Assembly: GCA_033725935.1 (NCBI GenBank)
Contig: MU867089.1
Coordinates: forward strand, 186,001 to 250,000
Source of the DNA: Cladorrhinum sp. PSN259
Lineage: Eukaryota; Ascomycota; Sordariomycetes; Sordariales; Podosporaceae
DNA: 64,000 bases
Reading direction: 5' to 3'
Position 1 is the first letter of the stretch. Each line of letters opens with the position of its first letter. The translations under genes were made by a program, and so were the position numbers. This document shows positions 9,904 through 20,760 of the stretch, piece by piece. The notes beneath the pieces are model-generated. The model was not told where the DNA came from. It ran no database searches and was given only the letters and a program-made list of their open reading frames with translations.

Positions 9904-12900
9904 GACCAAAAGAGCGTGTTTTGAGATTTAGAGTTGCAATTCAACCTGAGCATTTTTCTTCTGATTGCGTATGTTTCCCATTTCCAGATACTTGCCTGTC
10001 TTGTACTTTTCATCCGAGTTACCATCAGCGTCTACCGAAACCATCACAACCTTCCAGGTTACCTTACCTTACCCCTGACTGACCATTCTCCACTATACCA
10101 CCACAGCTCACAACCTTGAACCCACACACACCACAGCGGCTCATCCCTGACAAAAAACATAATGATACGTACCATATATCCACATTCCACAAAATTGGAG
10201 GTGGTGAGATTTTGGTATCTGCGAAATGTTGTATGAGTCGGGTGTGAATGGGCAATGACATGGCACTGAACCTTTGAGTAAAAAAGTAAAGTTGGGGCAA
10301 AACACAGTGTAATTTATCGCGCATAATTAGCCAGCGATTACAGGATTGCTTGAGTTTAAGAACTTTGAGGGATGTATGTATGTGTGCGTAAATTATATCT
10401 TGACTGGGAAAACGTAAGGTATTGTTTGTGAGAAAATCGTGGGTTCAGTTGGAATATTTTCTTTGTCTTGTTTTTTTTTCGAGTATGATATATGTTTATG
10501 AGAGTATGGTTGTCGTCCGTCACTTTCTAAATGCCTTTTGGAGGGTATTCAAAGTCTACGTTCAAAAACTAAAGTCCAAAGGTGCGGTCAGTTGTCTATA
10601 TTCTTGGTTTCCGAAGTGCATAAAAAAAAACTTCGACTAAGATGTAGTTGGAAGTTTGATTTAGGCGTAGTTTTTGTACAGGAGAATCTACGATGAACCC
10701 CAAAAAAAAAACCAGTTCAGTTCTGATGCAGTGCAGCCCAGTATTGACGGTTTATCTGATACACATATGAAAAGTCAATCATATGAAAATGATATACGGT
10801 GACAAGCAGAATGTGACGCTCAGAACTTGCAAAGTGTCCGATTCATCCAAAGTCAATAGTTTCTTGAATTCATCCGGAAAGAGACCATCAACACCAGCTT
10901 TGTCTGACATGGTGTGTTTAAACCCCTGACATTTTAGGGTTCAGCTGAAAGATCTGCGGGGGTGTCGTCCGGGCACCGGACCAACTGCCGAAACGGTCAA
11001 ACCACACGGCTGGGACCAGCTATTCAACCTTGCCCGAACGGATAAGGCCGAATGCACATCCGTCGGTGTAAAATGCACGCCCAACTGCAAAGAAAATAAA
11101 TGTTGGGCCGTTGGGTATAACCATATTACCGAGAGAAAATGTTTGTTGCCGGTCTGGAAGGTGGCGAAGCGCTTGCTTGCCTGCTCTCTCACCGATCTTC
11201 GGTGAGGCAACCCATCCCACAAAAGTCCGCTGAAGAGGAACCCAACGTACTCGATGGCCACCACCAGCCCTGCAATTCTTTTTCATGGGATGATGTGTTG
11301 TAAAAAGACCATCTTGACGTGGCCCAATTGTGCATGTGTAAATGGTACCAAAAAAACAAACGACGAGTTCGATGGCGTTGATGAAGTTTTACCCCACTTT
11401 TGCTCGGAGGCAGCCGAACCCACGGCCCCACATATGAACAACTCGGCAGGCGGCCCTTCGTCCGCCCCTCCGCCCCTCCGCCGTCTGCGCCTCAGACGCC
11501 AGGGGAAAGCCACCTCGGTATTTGTTAAACACCACCCGGGGATAGAGTAAGGTTTCGGGTGACTCGGCAGATGCAAGGGAAAGGGGAATTGAGGCTTGCT
11601 AGTTTTCTCCTATACTACTACACTACACTAGACACGTGTGTATCAGCTTCTCATGGGAGATGATATTGATGACTCCCACGAAGCCATGTTTAGTTGGGAA
11701 GGTGGGGGTTTGTTTGCTTTCTTGTCGATGACGTCAAGTTGCCAAGACGCAGACTTTGGGGTGTGAGGGGTTCATTCGACAGCGTAGTTTGAAGGTGTGA
11801 AGACCAAAACCTTGGACTGAGCGTCGGCTATCAACCGATGATCGCGGGAAGCGCATTGGGAAACTTTGAGACGAGACGCGTCACGGTTGCTGAGTCGCTG
11901 AGTCGCTTGTGCAGGTTCCAATGATGGTTGCACAAGAAGACGGGATGGCAGGTCCAGCTCCATCGGAAGACCTGTTTTTGAATACCGAAACGGAAAACCC
12001 GAAAAAGAACAAGCTGATTGCCAGTCAAACCAAACATTGGCATCTACATGGGACGAGCTCCCTGATCATGCTGTCGCAGAATGCGAGAAACAGTGATGCC
12101 TGTGCAATAAAATTCGCGATCGCGGAAAGATCGTCCCGGGAAGGAAGGGTCACCCGAAGGTCAAGTGACGGCGGGGATAATTCATCACGGTCACGAGTCT
12201 TCCAACTTTGAGCTGAGCGGCAAGACACGGAGAATTTTTTCTCTCTTTCCATTCTTCGCCTCTGGAAGTGTAGATCAAGCCACAAAGCCACACAAGATTC
12301 GTTGGAACAGCCGATGGACAGCGGGGAATTTTTCGAAACGAGCGCTGTGGACCTTTTGGGTTTCCCTTTCTTTTTCAGCTCCACATTACGCGGTATTACA
12401 CCGACTCACGTAATTATCAACCCTTGTTAGCAGATGTTTCTTCATCTCATCTCATAATCTCAATCAACCACCTCATCAAAACATCTTCAACCTACTAACC
12501 AAACATCAGCAAAGGACTTTTATCCATTGTATATCATCATTTCCACCACGCCCCCAGGACGCGTTTTGGATGTATATCATTTTCAGCAGCGTCGGAAATT
12601 GTCTCCAAGTAAGGAGTGGTGTCCGGTTCTACGGCAGCCTCTTTTTCCATATCTTGTTGTAGTTGTAACAGCTGCAGTTCTAGGCTCTAGTGTATGTATG
12701 TAGTGCTACAGCCAGGCCGGCAGCCATCAACGTTCCAAAAACGGCACCACCCAATTTGTCGGGGACGATGGACCTTTGGCCGGTGATTGGCTCCATGCCC
12801 AGATGGCGGCCGAAAGAGGGCGTCAGCCGGCTAGCCAATGAGGCTCAATAGCAGGGATCCCGACTCTCACACCTTCCTGCTCACCTTCGGCACTAGCATG

Positions 12901-15286
12901 GGCATGCTCTCTTCACCAGTCCGATGACAGGCTGTCGTTGGCTGAACCCCTCTCCCTGCATGGTTATTACCCGTTGGGGAATGTCACCATGTGTCGGGGA
13001 AAGTCAGGCCAGGCCCCATCTCTTCGTGCCTCCCCAAAGGCCGCAGATATCCCTCAAAAAGGCCGGTCGAGATACCGGGTTCCAGTCTGAGTCGAGTTAC
13101 TCATGCACGGCTTTCCAGATCGGGACAACGCCTGTCAGTCCCCCAGAAGCAGAGTCGTGGCGTTTGAGCGAAGGGAACCAAAGATTCGGCTGGTTCGGGG
13201 AGGGGGGGACGGGCAGCATCTTTATTGCTCGACAAGACAGCCAGCCACTGAGAAAGTTGAGACGAGGTATGAACGCCTCGGAGGCGCGCTTGTGTGTTTC
13301 ATGTTGCTGCGGGAAGCTGAGCTCGATATCTCTCGTCTGTCGCTTCTTGCGTCTAGAGCCAGGAAGAGACGCGCAACCATCTCGACTTCCAACATCCATT
13401 CCCAACATCACAGGGTACGTACTAATCCAGGTGTGGTGTATACACAGCTCGATTTAGCACCACCTGACTCCTCTCATTCTACAACCTCGTCTACTGGATC
13501 TTGAAGTGTGAATGGTGATGGAGGGCCATGTGGGACTACTAATCTTGTGCGCATGTCGATGGCTTTGAGACAAATCTCACGACAGCGAATGACGCCTTTG
13601 GGATGGATGTTTTTCTCGAACCTTTTCGGCGGCGTGCAGGATCGTACCTATGCCGACCCAAGCCATATTCATTAACTTGCAGACCACCAACTGCCCCGAG
13701 GCGAGCATCCCGTGTCCACCAAGAAACTGGGACGGCCACCTCGCGAAGTGGACGAGTGTCCATTGAGCGGTAATTCGAGGCACTTGTTTAATCTAGACAT
13801 GCAGATTGCACGATATTGGGCGAGATAGGGGAATCTTGGGATGCACGCCGGCCGTATTCCGGACAGGCTCGGCAACGCATTCGGATGGCAGTGCATTGCA
13901 GGGTATCAGGGAGGAGTGTGTGGAGGTGGCGGATTCCGATATCAGGAGCACCACAGCGCAAGATATGACTCCTCACTTGGTTTCGTGTCTTTTCTTGTCC
14001 TCCCCAATGATGGACCTTTCACTCTTGGACCTTGGATCTAGACGGCACGCTCCTCATGCAACTAGTAACTATTACTAACTGGCACTGGCAGAAGGTCCTG
14101 CGATCGGCCGAGTGCTGTGATACGCGCTCTCATGCTGCTGACGCGTAATCTGCCATCCATCCACCCCGTCCAAAGCTGTTGAAATTGAGATTCGTGGATA
14201 GTCAAGGTTGGCTCATTACACTTGCTGTCGTCCAGTCTCTTCCATGTTGTCATGTCATCAGTAATCAGTCATTATTATTTTTTTAGTCTTAGTCTAGTTC
14301 ATGTAGGGGTGTGTGTAAGGCGGCCTGCCTTGGCATCGCCGGTCTTGTAAGGTACCGTACCGTACCAGATGTGGCGCTGCATTGACCACATCTGCAGGTT
14401 TTCAGCTGTGGCCGCAGGGGACCCGCCCGAAAGACCAGCCCCATTCGCCTGATGACCTTCGGGTTAAATATCATTCAGCATTGTGCATATGCAGGTTGCA
14501 GCATAGCCCGCCTTCCCTCTTGTGCTGGTGGTCTTTCCATTCCACCCGTCCGTGGACATTTCCCAGGGCATGCCTCGGTCGGCGGAGGACGGCGGCGATA
14601 TGCCGCGCACTTTTCCCTTTTCCTTCGCTTTCCAGGTTACCAAGTAATTGGCATACCGGGATGGGATCCATCGGATGCAGATGCAAGATTGTAGACCGCC
14701 GTCACCGAACGGCCACTTCATCAATCTATGATGATGATTGACTGTAGCGTGCCTTAGGGCAGGGCTTTCTTCAGTTGTTCATGGAGCATTGGAGCAGTGA
14801 AAAAAGGTACCTACCTTACCCAAGGTCCCAAGGAGCCTAGCAGAGCCTAGGATGGCACAAAGTCCGTCCTTGCAGATACCTTTCCTGGGGTCTCTCTCTC
14901 CCACACCCTCCCACCCACCCACCAGTGTGGGCACACACCCTGTACAAGGTCAGGTACCCCATCTCGGGTCGGGACTAGTTATATTTCACCACGGCCCTCG
15001 TTCCCCCCGGAGTATACGAGTTCTCACCCTCCTTCTTCCCTCCTCACGAGACTTCGTTCCCCATTCTCTTCTTCTCATTCGCGGTCGCCGGAGTCAACGC
15101 TAATTCCCAGCACTTGGGATCACCCGGCTTCTGTGACTTCTTCACACCTCGTTTCTTATTTACTATTCGTTTTCCCGCCCTTTTTCCTTACCTCACTAGT
15201 TCTTGTCTGTCTGACCGGTCTCCACATTCACCACAACTTACACACGCACTCAAACTCACGCTCACACTCACACTCACACACACAAG
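9904..15286. other. 5.4-kb gene-poor region upstream of the 15287 gene
   Basis: I see no supportable protein gene. Frames up to 177 codons (12924-13457) occur but lack domains, good start contexts and coding-like wobble bias. Content includes short tandem words (GGTACCGTACCGTACC near 14351; CCTTACCTTACC near 10060), AT-rich sequence at 10300-10900 and C/T-rich sequence from 14850 to the ATG. The last part (about 15000-15286), ending in a CTCACA repeat, is probably the leader of the 15287 gene. Non-coding RNA cannot be excluded. Confidence 0.45.
15250..15284. repeat. CTCACA-type microsatellite in 5' leader
   Basis: Imperfect CTCACA/CACACT units run up to 2 bases before the ATG at 15287, so the repeat is in the presumed 5' UTR. 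Confidence 0.75.
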
Positions 15287-16315
15287 ATGCCTCCCCAACT
15301 ACTACCGGCTTCTGCCGCCGCCTTTGCTCCCCGCGCTTCATCCGTCAACGTTGTCCTTGGTTCCAAGGTCGAGCCATGGCTTACCCAGACACTCAAGAGG
15401 ATCAACAGAGTCAAGCGGCCACTCAACAGCATACCGCAGCACCAAAGATGTTTGACCGAGACTCTGTCATCACCAAACGCCATCTGGACCCTGACCTCTA
15501 TGATGCTCCCCAAGGCACCCGAGGCTGAGCTTAGGAAAGATTCCAACCCACTGATCGAGGCCATTTTCAACTACCAGCTCATCCACCTCGAGGCCTACAT
15601 TGTCCATGTTGACATGGTCTTGAGGAACGAGGTTGCCTACAAGCTCACTCCAGACACGATCGAGACTCTGATCGAGTACCACAAGGACATCCACTCGGTC
15701 AATTCCAAGGCCCACACCTACGACTGGTCTGAGAAGGAGCAACAGTGCAAGAAGCTACATGAGGACTTCATCCAGGCCATCAACAAGTTTGTCTTTAGGA
15801 CCCACGTATCGGCCCTGGAGGGTTTGGAAGAGGACGGTGCCGGAGAACTTCTGGGAGGGAAAAGCGACGAGGTGAAGAAGGCCATCAACAACCTGTTCAA
15901 GCCGCTGCTTCCCCCACCACCGAGGATCATCGATGTCGTTCGCCAGCCCCCACTCCTGCCCAGCTCGCCGGGAGCTGCGAACATGTGGTCCCAAGCACCG
16001 CCGCCCGTCACGATGCCTGCGCCGGTTGACTCGTGGAAGATTCTGCCATCAAGCCCCAGCGTTGCATCGACCTCTCCCGACTCGACCAGTCCTGTGATGT
16101 GGATGGGAATGAACGAGGTCCATATTCCTTCGCCGCCGCCAGCCTACAGCCAGCCCTACACGACCACCGCCGGATTGTATTACACGACTCCTTTGGTGAC
16201 ATCGCCCATTCCTCATCTCCCGCTCCCGAGCATGCTTGCTCCTCAGTGCGGAGTCAGTGTAGGGTACAACTCGTTTGGCTGGGATCGTTACCATGAGTAC
16301 ACCACTACCATGTGA
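15287..16315 (+). CDS. Proline-rich fungal protein, function unknown
   Basis: A single open frame of 342 residues (context AAGATGCC) ends at TGA 16313-16315. Residues about 85-205 are helical and charged, with segments such as LIEAIFNYQLIHLEAY and DTIETLIEYHKDIHS, and look globular. From about residue 205 the protein is Pro/Ser-rich and ends with Tyr/Thr-rich sequence (SQPYTTTAGLYYTTP), probably disordered. I do not recognise the family. A second frame (15376-15528) starts at ATG within a good context and encodes 50 hydrophilic residues; see findings. The true N-terminus could therefore be this frame joined by a one-base frameshift to the main frame near 15510-15530. The helical core from about nt 15540 onward is supported either way. 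Confidence 0.6.
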   Translation: MPPQLLPASAAAFAPRASSVNVVLGSKVEPWLTQTLKRINRVKRPLNSIPQHQRCLTETLSSPNAIWTLTSMMLPKAPEAELRKDSNPLIEAIFNYQLIHLEAYIVHVDMVLRNEVAYKLTPDTIETLIEYHKDIHSVNSKAHTYDWSEKEQQCKKLHEDFIQAINKFVFRTHVSALEGLEEDGAGELLGGKSDEVKKAINNLFKPLLPPPPRIIDVVRQPPLLPSSPGAANMWSQAPPPVTMPAPVDSWKILPSSPSVASTSPDSTSPVMWMGMNEVHIPSPPPAYSQPYTTTAGLYYTTPLVTSPIPHLPLPSMLAPQCGVSVGYNSFGWDRYHEYTTTM

Positions 16316-18684
16316 CAACCACCACCGGTCTCGGGAGCAAGTTTCTATCCGGCAGTGACTAGGTCTTCTTCCCTGTGAAGGAACCTGTCACCTGGCGTTT
16401 AATCCACCGACATCTCAAGAGCATCTTGGCGTTCATCTTGCACTTTTTGCATCGGGTATTGGAGCATCAAGGTGGGGGAACGGGGTGAGGGGCGCATCGT
16501 ATATCCTCGATTTCTTCTTTTTTCTTTTTTCTTTTGTCTTTTAGCGAGCGTTGCATTTTATCTGCTTTTTGGGATACCACCGCTACACCGCTAGCTCGGT
16601 CAAAGCCTTATTTCGTTTTCTTCAACGTTTTGGGAAAATCCTTCATCATGGCTGGATCCTGGGAGCTGGGGTATATATATGTTATCTGTTTGCATTTTCC
16701 GGGTACAAGGGCGGCCAGTTTGGTAAACAGAAAGAGGAGACGCAGCAATGCACCAACACAAGAACCTCGGAGAGGCTTTTTCTTTTTTTCTTTTTTTTTC
16801 TTCTACTCTATTGGGACTGGACACTCCCTTTTTTCCACCACCACACCACCACCGCCGACCCCACGACACTCGCTTCACTTGGGGGTTTTTCTTTCTTTTC
16901 TTGTCTTATGGATGATGAAACGACTTACGAACGAACGACGACGGCCCTAAAATGATACCCCCTAGCGACCACCAACCTAATCCACGGTAATGTTTACGAC
17001 TAAGAAAACTCAAGCTTGATGCTCGACGAAATTGGCGAACAAACAATCAACCGACTGGATAATAATTTTTGTGTGGCGGGGAAACGAAGGACTACGACGA
17101 TTCGGAACGGACGAACATTCATCATCTAGCCCCTTTCTTCTGGTTGGCATATCTGAGATATACGCTCGAAGGAAGGGGCGGGCAAAAGACTGGATTCTTT
17201 TGTCGACAAGAAATTGAAACTCTCAAGGGGGGATGAGCTGGGATCGAAAAAGAAGGAAAGGAAGCACGGCCATTGATTGGTTTCGTGTGCTTTGGCAAAA
17301 CTGGTTTTTTTGCCTACATTTACTCGATCCATATGAATCTGAAGGAGAGGAGGAGGCAAGCAACTCTGGGACAAGAAACAAGAAAATGGAGGGAGAACAG
17401 GATTACTGCTGTGAAACTAGGCCACCATGGCAAGATTGGTTGGCTATCAGTTTACGCAGGTCAGGTCATGGTGTTTTCCTCCCCTCTTTTCGATTTTCGT
17501 CTACTGGGTTTTTGTTAAACCAATTCCGATTCCGAGGGTTCCAAAGGATTATGAGGGGGGTCAGGTCACGTGGTTATGGGGTATGGAGGGGGGAGTGGTG
17601 GGAATGGAGGAAAGTGGGAAAGCGGCACCATCTCACCGCAGCAGCGTTGTATAGGGCTGGAACAGTTTTACGCGGGAGTGAAGCGTAGGCAGGGGACGGA
17701 ACGGAACGGGACACGAAAAGCTGTGCTTTTTTGTTTTTCCGAATTGAGATGCTGGGAATATGATGATGGGAAAGTGATGGATATACCGTTTTTCTTTTTC
17801 AAAGGGCGGCTGGAATAATTATCTCTCTTCAATTTATTTATTTTTATAAAAAAAAAATTGCAAAATTGAAACAGAATCAAAATTGTTGTCTGAACCTTTG
17901 TTCCCCCTTTCTCATGGTTGTGTGCCTTGGGGTGTTGATAATTGCTTGCTTCACTTTGCTTACTGTTACCGAACACTTGGTAGCTTGAGACTTGCTTTTC
18001 GAGGCTTACAAAGGGTTGGAAATGTTGTCTCGGTCACATGAAGCTAAATCAGGTACCCATCGCGCCGGCTGTGCTTCTCTTAGGTTAGATACCTGATACA
18101 TGTAGTCTACCTTGTGGTGCCCGAGTAAGTCCCCGACGACTTGTCCTGGTAATAAAACGATGACGTGTAAGTTATCACTGCATGGAATAATTCGACCGAA
18201 GAAGAGTAATTATTTTCAGAAGTTTGTCCATGTATATAATATGCATGTATCTATTTACCATGTATCTATGTACAATGTTGTATCATGAGAGTGTGTAAGG
18301 GCTGAGCCGATGCGCGCGGTGCATGCGTGCATGGTATGTGCAAGGCAGGATACATGGGATATTCTCATGGATTTTGCAGTCGTGGGTAAAAAGGGCAGCT
18401 CTGCTCTCGGTGCGGGCGGGCTGAGTTGGACGCTTTGCGGGAATCGCTGCTGACGGACCAAGGGCTCTCTCGATTGATGCCTTCAAGTCATTGTCCGCTG
18501 GCTCCCACTTAGTCTAGTGCGCCACAAAACGCCACGCTGACAAGGGGGGTTTTTTTTTTCTTCTCTTCTTTCCACAAGAAGTTCACAAATTTTTTTTGGG
18601 ACGTTCCCGGGGGAAAGCTTGCCTACGGATACTTACCTGACTAACTAACGCCTTTCCGGACTCACAAGTACAATATTTCTCTCC

Positions 18685-18711
18685 TTTTTTTTTTTTTTTT
18701 TTTTTTTTTTT
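18685..18711. repeat. Poly(T) tract, 27 nt
   Basis: An uninterrupted run of 27 T on the plus strand in intergenic DNA; its exact length may be uncertain because such runs are error-prone in sequencing. Confidence 0.85.
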
Positions 18712-18862
18712 GACGGGTAGAGCATGGAGTAAAAAAAAAAGGGGACTCGAGCAAACCGAACCGGTGTATGTATATTTGGGGCGTGGTCAAGGGACGGAGT
18801 TAAGAAAGGGGGGCACAGCTTCAGGATCGAAGTATTTCGAAAGAGAGAGAGATACTTGACAA

Positions 18863-18879
18863 GGGGGGGGGGGGGGGGG
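18863..18879. repeat. Poly(G) tract, 17 nt
   Basis: An uninterrupted run of 17 G lies 150 bases after the poly(T) tract. It could form a G-quadruplex; length may be uncertain. Confidence 0.85.
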
Positions 18880-20760
18880 CACTAAAAGCTGGGGAAAGTG
18901 GTGCAAAACATTTAGCCGCAAAGTACATATTAAGAAAAACTGTTGGACGAATTACGTATCTTAATGTATGTTGTGTAACCTTTTGACACTGAGAGTAAAG
19001 GTCCAAAGGTGCAATAAACGGAGATCAAGATGGTGCGTGCGGCTGTTTTTCTTGTTTGGTGCAAGGCAGATTCAACGGTCAGGAAGGATTTCACCGGTTA
19101 CCGGTTTGTTGAAACACTGGGAAGAGGTAAGATACATACACACTTTTGGTTACAGTCTCTGCTGCGGCACAGACGCCTTGGAGATGCATGACATAAAAAA
19201 TCCCACATTCCCACACTCATACCCATCCAGCCCATGCAGGGTAGTGTATGTCCGCGTACGGGCATTGCAGGGTAATATCCGCGGCGCGGCTGACGCGCTT
19301 AGGGAAGTAGGAAGCAGGTGTGCAGGTGGTCAGCAAATCGGTCCTCACGTAACCGTTAAGCTGTTGGTAGTATATTCGGGACAACCTGGAACCGCGGAAT
19401 GCCGAGGTTGGAATGGGATCGCCGATTTCTCGAATGGACGGTTTGTTTGTTTGTAGCTGATATGTACTAATACTATATGGGGATCCAATTCAGGGGTTGA
19501 TGGCCATAAGGTAACTTTTACACAACAGGTCCAAAGTTTCTTTGTTTTGTCTCACATGCTTTTTTTTTCTCGTTCTACACTAAAAAGTATGGGAGCTCTG
19601 TATCACCTTCCATAACTATTCTTTTTGGGTCCTCACGGTCCGGGGTAAGCAGGCCATACCTGCGCCGTAATCCTGATTCTGCCCCCCTTTCCACGCAATA
19701 ATTTCCGGGGTTTAATCTATCTGTTTACCTGGTACCATGACGAGAGTATGACGGGGACCAGGTTGGTCGGTCGGCTATGCCTGCGGTGTTCTCTTTTTCC
19801 TTCAGCCCTGTGAACCATTTCCCCGGGGAAGAGTCCGACCCGCCCGCCCGCCTCGTGGCCGCATGATCCCGTCATTTCTTTTGTTCCCCTACCTATCCTG
19901 TGCCGTCCCAGTTTCTCTGGTGTTCTTTTTTTCCTTCTCGCCCGAGTTCTTTTACAAACTTACTAGGTACACCCTTAGTGTGTGACCAGAACCTGATGAG
20001 CTAAATATTCCAGAACAGAGGTCTGTGTAGGTAACCAAGTGAATCTGACTCAGATTTATTGTTTAAAATATTGCTTTTTACCTGCAGTGGCTGGTCTGAT
20101 ACAACTTTGAGGGACTTGGAAGAAATTTACGATATAGAGAGCACAAGGGGCAGGAAAGGGCTCTCAGTCTTTTTCACGTTTTGGCTTAGGATGGCCCTCA
20201 CTCACAGGAAGGCTGCCTGCATTTTGGAGACCATTCTATGGCAGGCTGACATCAACGGGAGCGTGAAGTCATGGTACGGCGGGTCATTGCCACAGCAGAT
20301 TTCTCCCGGGGCTCGACATGCCGAGTAACTGAGAGAACTATCTCCGTAGGCAACCTCTTGAGTGGTGACTTGGTAGAGCTTTCTGCAAGCAAGAACATTG
20401 GGAGTGGATTCTGAGGCATCTAAGTGACAGAATGATGACCGGTTAGCTGTCGAAAAAGAAATCTTACAATTTTCTTGTGTTGTGGAGGAGAGAAAAAACT
20501 TTCCACTGCTCAAACTGTCCAGCCCTCCAAGTTAAACTTGGTGCCTGTTTGGAAGAATGAAAAAGAAAACGAGCTCGCTCACCTTAACCAACAGTGACGG
20601 TATAGTTACAAGGGGGCTGAGCATTATACCTGATTAGGTTTCTTGGATGGAAGAGGATGGTCAAAAAAGAAAAAGACATCGACAGCTACTTACACGAAAA
20701 CGAAAACGCTTCATCTTCTGTCTACCTATTTAACATACCACATCGAAGCTACAGGTACAT

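Larger units (their letters stand above)
16316..20760. other. 4.4-kb gene-poor region between convergent genes
   Basis: The left side begins with the 3' flank of the 15287 gene and the right side ends at the stop of trm732 on the other strand. The region is rich in homopolymer tracts (T27, G17, several T8-T10 and A9-A10 runs). Frames such as 17233-17688 and 18968-19456 have no recognisable domain and unlikely composition. I find no RNA gene by eye. Sequence at 17820-17880 is strongly AT-rich. Confidence 0.45.

Noticed and set aside
12924..13457. 177-codon plus frame in the 5.4-kb gap, with overlapping plus and minus frames
   Set aside because: No domain, no wobble bias, poor start context; three overlapping frames look equally (un)likely.
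17233..17688. 151-codon plus frame
   Set aside because: Trp/Arg/Gly-rich chance frame in purine-rich intergenic DNA; no domain.
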